Assembly (NCBI GenBank): GCA_041547565.1
Contig: JBFEUI010000035.1
Span: 1 to 24,866, forward strand
Direction of reading: 5' to 3'
Length of the DNA: 24,866 bases
From: JBFEUI01 sp041547565
GTDB lineage: Bacteria > Pseudomonadota > Gammaproteobacteria > Thiohalomonadales > Thiohalomonadaceae
In this document: positions 21,972-24,866 of the stretch, piece after piece
How the letters are laid out: every line of letters starts with the position of its first letter
Position numbering within the stretch: position 1 is the stretch's first letter
Notes under the pieces: model-generated
What the model saw: only the letters and a program-made list of their open reading frames with translations
Told to the model about the DNA's origin: nothing
Database searches by the model: none
Program-made: the position numbers and the translations under genes

Positions 21972-22898
21972 ATGAAGAAAAGCCTCCCCCTCATTGCCGC
22001 CCTGTTATTACTCCCGCTCCTGTCATGGGCAGGTGGCTATACACCGAAGGCCGAGAAGGTCGTCGACAATGTCTATGCCATCATCGGCCCGCTCGATCAG
22101 CGCAGCCCGGAGAATGACGGGCTGAACAACAACCTGGGCTTCATCGTCACACCAGAGGGGGTGATTCTCATCGACTCCGGCGCCTCCTACCTGGGTGCCG
22201 GGCGCGTGGCCCAGGCGATTGCCGAGGTCACCCCCAAACCCGTTCGCTGGGTGATAAATACCGGTGGCCAGGACCACCGCTGGCTCGGCAATGACTATTT
22301 CGCCAGACAGGGGGCTGAAATCATCGCCATGAAGCGTACCGCCGATACTCAGGCTGCGTATGCGACACAGCAAATGACCGCGCTCAAACGCTTTCTTGGC
22401 GAGCGTCTGGCGGGAACCACAGCGCTACCGGCAACGCGGCAGCTGGCGGGGGATGAGGCGCATATTTCACTGGGGGGTATCGAGCTGGATATCCGCTATA
22501 CCGATACCCACTATCCCGGCGACAGCATGGTCTGGTTGCCGCAACAGCGCATCATCTTCACCGGCGACCTGGTCTATGTCGACCGCGCCTTTGTCATACT
22601 GCCCTGGTCCAGCCCGAAAAACGGCCAAAAGGCCTATGCCGTGATGGAATCACTCAAGCCTGAATTTATCATTCCCGGCCATGGTGCCGTGTCTGACCTG
22701 GCCAAGGCACGCCGTGACTGTGGCGACTACTACGACTTTCTCAACAACACCATTGGCGCCGCTGCAGAGGAGATGGTTCCAATGGATGAGATCATGGACA
22801 GGCACAATTCACTGCCCGGGTTCGAACACCTGAAACACTTTTCCGATCTGCATCGCACCAATATGAACCGCACCTATCTTGAGTACGAGGCATTTTAA
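21972..22898 (+). CDS. Periplasmic metallo-beta-lactamase-fold hydrolase, SoxH-like
   Basis: The protein has 308 residues with a signal peptide (MKKSLPLIAALLLLPLLSWA) and an MBL fold. Seen are LGFIVTPEGVILIDSGAS, VINTGGQDHRWLGN (residues 94-107), DTHYPGDSMVWLP with H180, FTGDLVYVDR with D199, and IIPGHG with H237. In the usual HxHxDH motif the first two histidine positions are T97 and G99, so only D101 and H102 remain; the second zinc site looks intact. The overall form resembles SoxH/quinoprotein-relay-type hydrolases. It starts 10 bases after acr3, so it belongs to the ars operon. Its substrate is unknown. An upstream in-frame ATG at 21834 lies inside acr3 and was rejected because the signal peptide begins at 21972. 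Confidence 0.82.
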   Translation: MKKSLPLIAALLLLPLLSWAGGYTPKAEKVVDNVYAIIGPLDQRSPENDGLNNNLGFIVTPEGVILIDSGASYLGAGRVAQAIAEVTPKPVRWVINTGGQDHRWLGNDYFARQGAEIIAMKRTADTQAAYATQQMTALKRFLGERLAGTTALPATRQLAGDEAHISLGGIELDIRYTDTHYPGDSMVWLPQQRIIFTGDLVYVDRAFVILPWSSPKNGQKAYAVMESLKPEFIIPGHGAVSDLAKARRDCGDYYDFLNNTIGAAAEEMVPMDEIMDRHNSLPGFEHLKHFSDLHRTNMNRTYLEYEAF

Positions 22899-22979
22899 CT
22901 GTGCGTTTTCTTACTGAGTGATTGTCCATTTGGAGAGACAGATAGTGAACATTCGTGGTGATATAAGCGGTTTCTGCAG

Positions 22980-23045
22980 AATGGCGAGTGGGGCAATATG
23001 AACCGCATGATGGAACTGGCAGGGAGGATGGCCGGGAGCCTGTAG
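22980..23045 (+). pseudogene. C-terminal remnant of glyceraldehyde-3-phosphate dehydrogenase
   Basis: This frame encodes NGEWGNMNRMMELAGRMA and ends at TAG 23043-23045, one base before arsJ. It resembles the conserved GAPDH C-terminus (pattern DNEWGYxNRMxxLxxxxA). An in-frame TGA at 22959-22961 precedes it and no further GAPDH similarity is visible back to 22899, so only about 20 codons survive. A GAPDH gene is the normal partner directly upstream of arsJ, where it makes 1-arseno-3-phosphoglycerate. The match is short and read by eye. Confidence 0.6.
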
Positions 23046-23046
23046 C

Positions 23047-24255
23047 ATGGAGCAGGGGCTGCGCAACTACCTCATCGTCACGGGCGGCTACTGGGCATTT
23101 ACCGTGACCGACGGGGCGATCCGCATGCTGGTGGTACTCTACTTCCACCTGCTCGGCTACTCGCCCTTCGAGGTAGCGATGCTGTTTCTGTTCTACGAGT
23201 TCTTCGGCATCGTCACCAACCTGGTCGGCGGCTGGCTGGGCGCGCGCATTGGCCTCAATCTCACTATGAACATCGGCATGGGCCTGCAGGTGCTCGCCCT
23301 GTTGATGCTGACCGTTCCGGACAGCTGGCTGTCGGTCGCCTATGTGATGGCGGCACAGGCCCTCTCCGGCATCGCCAAGGATCTGAACAAGATGTCGGCC
23401 AAGGCCTCCGTCAAGGCCATCGCCAGAGAGGGTACGGGCTCATCCCTGTTCAAATGGGTGGCCGTACTGACGGGCTCGAAGAATGCCCTGAAGGGTGCCG
23501 GCTTCTTTGTTGGGGCTGTACTGCTGGAGTGGATGGGGTTTCGCGGTACCCTGGCGCTGTTGGCGAGCATGCTGACCGTGGTACTGGTCGTGACCGCCGT
23601 GCTGCTGCCCTCGGGCGTCGGCAAAATGAAAGCCAGGCCGAAATTCACCCAGGCCTTCTCACGGGTGGCGGCCATCAACTGGCTCTCAGCGGCACGCTTC
23701 TTCCTCTTTGGCTCACGGGATGTCTGGTTCGTCGTCGCCCTGCCCGTCTTTTTGTACGAGGCCCTGGGGTGGAGCTTTACCGAGGTCGGTGCCTTCCTCG
23801 CACTGTGGGTGATTGGCTATGGTCTGGTACAGGCCTCTGCACCGAAACTCTTGCGCCACAGCCGCCACGGTCAGGGGCCGAGTGGTGGCAGCGCCAGGAT
23901 ATGGGCCTTTGTACTGGCGCTCTTTCCGGCAGGTATCGCTCTTGGATTACAGCAGGGGTGGCCGGCTGACAGTGTACTGATTGTTGGTCTTATCCTGTTC
24001 GGCATCGTGTTTGCCATCAACTCGGCGGTTCACTCCTTCCTGATCCTCGCCTACTCCGACCACGACAGGGTGGCGATGAATGTCGGTTTTTACTACATGG
24101 CCAATGCCGGGGGGCGGCTTGCGGGCACGGTGCTTTCCGGCTGGGCCTACCAGACCATCGGGCTGGGCGGCTGCCTCTGGCTCTCAACGGTCTTTGTCGC
24201 CGCCGCCGCGCTGCTGTCACTGGGCCTACCGTCGCCATCAACAACTGGGGCGTAA
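23047..24255 (+). CDS. arsJ: Organoarsenical efflux MFS transporter ArsJ
   Basis: The protein has 402 residues with about 12 membrane segments of the major facilitator superfamily. The N-terminal block LIVTGGYWAFTVTDGAIRMLVVLYFHLLGYSPFEVAMLFLFYEFFGIVTN and the loop ALSGIAKDLNKMSAKASVKAIA are characteristic of ArsJ. ArsJ exports 1-arseno-3-phosphoglycerate, which breaks down to arsenate outside, so with GAPDH it forms an arsenate-resistance route. GGGAG at 23034-23038 precedes the ATG by eight bases. Its usual GAPDH partner is only a remnant here, so a GAPDH from elsewhere would have to supply the substrate. Confidence 0.93.
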   Translation: MEQGLRNYLIVTGGYWAFTVTDGAIRMLVVLYFHLLGYSPFEVAMLFLFYEFFGIVTNLVGGWLGARIGLNLTMNIGMGLQVLALLMLTVPDSWLSVAYVMAAQALSGIAKDLNKMSAKASVKAIAREGTGSSLFKWVAVLTGSKNALKGAGFFVGAVLLEWMGFRGTLALLASMLTVVLVVTAVLLPSGVGKMKARPKFTQAFSRVAAINWLSAARFFLFGSRDVWFVVALPVFLYEALGWSFTEVGAFLALWVIGYGLVQASAPKLLRHSRHGQGPSGGSARIWAFVLALFPAGIALGLQQGWPADSVLIVGLILFGIVFAINSAVHSFLILAYSDHDRVAMNVGFYYMANAGGRLAGTVLSGWAYQTIGLGGCLWLSTVFVAAAALLSLGLPSPSTTGA

Positions 24256-24317
24256 GCACACGACAGTTGTCACAAGTGAGAGTGGGGGTAAAGGCATGTT
24301 CGATGGGGCGTTCTGCT

Positions 24318-24563
24318 TTATTCAGCCCTCACGCCACAGGCAACCATCCTGACCTGCTCCCAGGACGCCTTTGTCAGGCTTTCCGCAGGGTAAGTGGTAG
24401 TCGCCCCGGTCACCAGATAGCGTACGATACACTCCGGCTGCCATGTCCTGTCAGAGCGTTTTACCGTCACAATTTCGGCCGCGTGCCTGCCCGGTGTCAG
24501 CACAAAATCCCCAACCTCAAGATCGGTCTGGGCGATAAAGAAATTTACAATTTTATTGAACAT
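24318..24563 (-). CDS. Small hypothetical protein, 81 aa
   Basis: I do not recognise the family. With ATG at 24561-24563 the protein begins MFNKIVNFFIAQTDLEVGDFVLTPGRHAAEIVTVKRSD and continues with a beta-rich stretch (PECIVRYLVTGATTTYPAESLTKASWEQVRMV), like a small SH3-type barrel. The open frame continues upstream to 24659, but that part runs through a terminator hairpin, so the shorter start was chosen. A GGA lies about seven bases upstream. It converges with arsJ and starts only 11 bases past the T-run of the upstream terminator. Confidence 0.55.
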   Translation of the reverse strand: MFNKIVNFFIAQTDLEVGDFVLTPGRHAAEIVTVKRSDRTWQPECIVRYLVTGATTTYPAESLTKASWEQVRMVACGVRAE

Positions 24564-24574
24564 CCCTGTATCCG

Positions 24575-24606
24575 AAAAAAAATGCCCGCCGCGAGGATAG
24601 GCGGGC
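24575..24606 (-). terminator. Intrinsic terminator on the minus strand
   Basis: Arms GCCCGCC (24584-24590) and GGCGGGC (24600-24606) enclose a 9-base loop. Reading the minus strand, the stem is followed by A and eight T residues (24583-24575). It would end transcription arriving from the partial gene at the window's right edge. Confidence 0.85.
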
Positions 24607-24626
24607 AAAAATCCCTTGAAGGAGTC

Positions 24627-24651
24627 TGATCTATGAACAGTCATAGGATCA
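24627..24651. repeat. Imperfect stem-loop
   Basis: TGATC/GATCA outer arms and ATGA/TCAT inner arms form a hairpin with an ACAG loop. On the plus strand it contains a 7-codon frame (ATG at 24633, MNSHRIR) behind AAGGAG. Whether it is a leader peptide, a regulatory hairpin or chance cannot be told. Confidence 0.35.
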
Positions 24652-24674
24652 GGTGACACTCTATCAGCACGGAA

Positions 24675-24762
24675 CCACTTAATCAGTAAGTGGCCTGCTT
24701 ATTCTGTTGTAGGAATTAGCTGCCATTGCAGTGCGCCCGCATGCACCGTCCGGTAAATGGCA
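24675..24762. other. Structured non-coding stretch before the last partial gene
   Basis: The stretch contains CCACTTA-ATCAG-TAAGTGG (24675-24693), then TGCCATT (24721-24727) with AATGGCA (24756-24762) enclosing GTGC/GCAC. No credible coding frame or T-run was found. These hairpins may belong to the 3' end of the minus-strand message. Confidence 0.4.
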
Positions 24763-24781
24763 TGCCTGCAGAAACAAATCA

Positions 24782-24866
24782 TCACTGGCGTTTGATAATT
24801 GTTTCAATCTCCTCAAGCTTTGCATTTTTCTCTTCCAGGTCTTTCACAAGATGCTTGATCATCTCC
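24782..24866 (-). CDS. 3' end of an unidentified minus-strand gene (partial)
   Basis: The frame enters from the right edge and ends in TGA at 24782-24784. The 27 visible residues (EMIKHLVKDLEEKNAKLEEI, then ETIIKRQ) are strongly helical and heptad-like, so the protein ends in a coiled coil. A minus-strand terminator lies about 175 bases downstream. The family cannot be named from this tail. Confidence 0.6.
   Translation of the reverse strand, partial: EMIKHLVKDLEEKNAKLEEIETIIKRQ

Noticed and set aside
22998..23045. Fifteen-codon leader peptide before arsJ
   Set aside because: The frame continues upstream of this ATG with GAPDH-like residues (NGEWGN), so a decayed gap gene explains it better than a designed leader.

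Overview
The window reads as a chromosome segment of a free-living gammaproteobacterium with fairly high GC. The gene content (TRAP transporter, JAMM/E1 pair, SoxH-like hydrolase, arsenic genes) would suit a Chromatiales-like sulfur oxidiser, but that placement is inference from gene order and product types only. No rRNA, CRISPR array, transposase or integrase gene was seen.

Layout. (1) 1-4240: the tail of an unidentified plus-strand gene and its terminator, then a minus-strand operon tatT-dctP-dctQ-dctM-ychJ. This is a TPR-associated TRAP transporter followed by a SEC-C protein. (2) 4466-7211: a plus-strand HDOD signalling protein, convergent with a minus-strand pair made of a putative HTH/coiled-coil protein and a ferredoxin-reductase-like protein whose flavin and nucleotide motifs look eroded. 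(3) 7303-12707: a minus-strand housekeeping array hemA-prfA-prmC-hypothetical-moeB-like-JAMM-hypothetical, closed by a strong inverted-repeat terminator. (4) 12999-19968: a plus-strand array TPR lipoprotein-lolB-ispE-tRNA-Gln-prs-rplY-pth-ychF. (5) 20031-20107: tRNA-Met with its own promoter and terminator, followed by about 390 bases of gene-free, hairpin-rich DNA. (6) 20465-24255: an arsenic-resistance cluster arsR-acr3-MBL hydrolase-arsJ behind a 20-bp palindromic operator. (7) 24256-24866: a small minus-strand hypothetical gene, a terminator, and the 3' end of another minus-strand gene.

How the genes work together. hemA, prfA and prmC combine the first step of tRNA-dependent tetrapyrrole synthesis with release factor 1 and the methylase that modifies it. 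lolB, ispE, prs, rplY, pth and ychF cover lipoprotein sorting, isoprenoid and PRPP synthesis and translation. The ars genes give an arsenite-sensing repressor, an arsenite pump and an organoarsenical exporter. The GAPDH partner expected next to arsJ survives only as a C-terminal scrap.

Most unusual signals. Both tRNA genes are followed exactly 162 bases downstream by a second copy of their own 3' end (22 of 22 and 23 of 24 bases). Each copy is accompanied by what looks like a T-arm fragment interrupted by a hairpin-rich insert. The prs-rplY gap holds two mutually exclusive hairpins arranged like an attenuator. The arsJ gene has a decayed gap remnant, and the hydrolase beside it lacks two of the usual zinc histidines. 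The 2Fe-2S reductase-like protein has lost three hallmark cofactor motifs while keeping its cluster cysteines.
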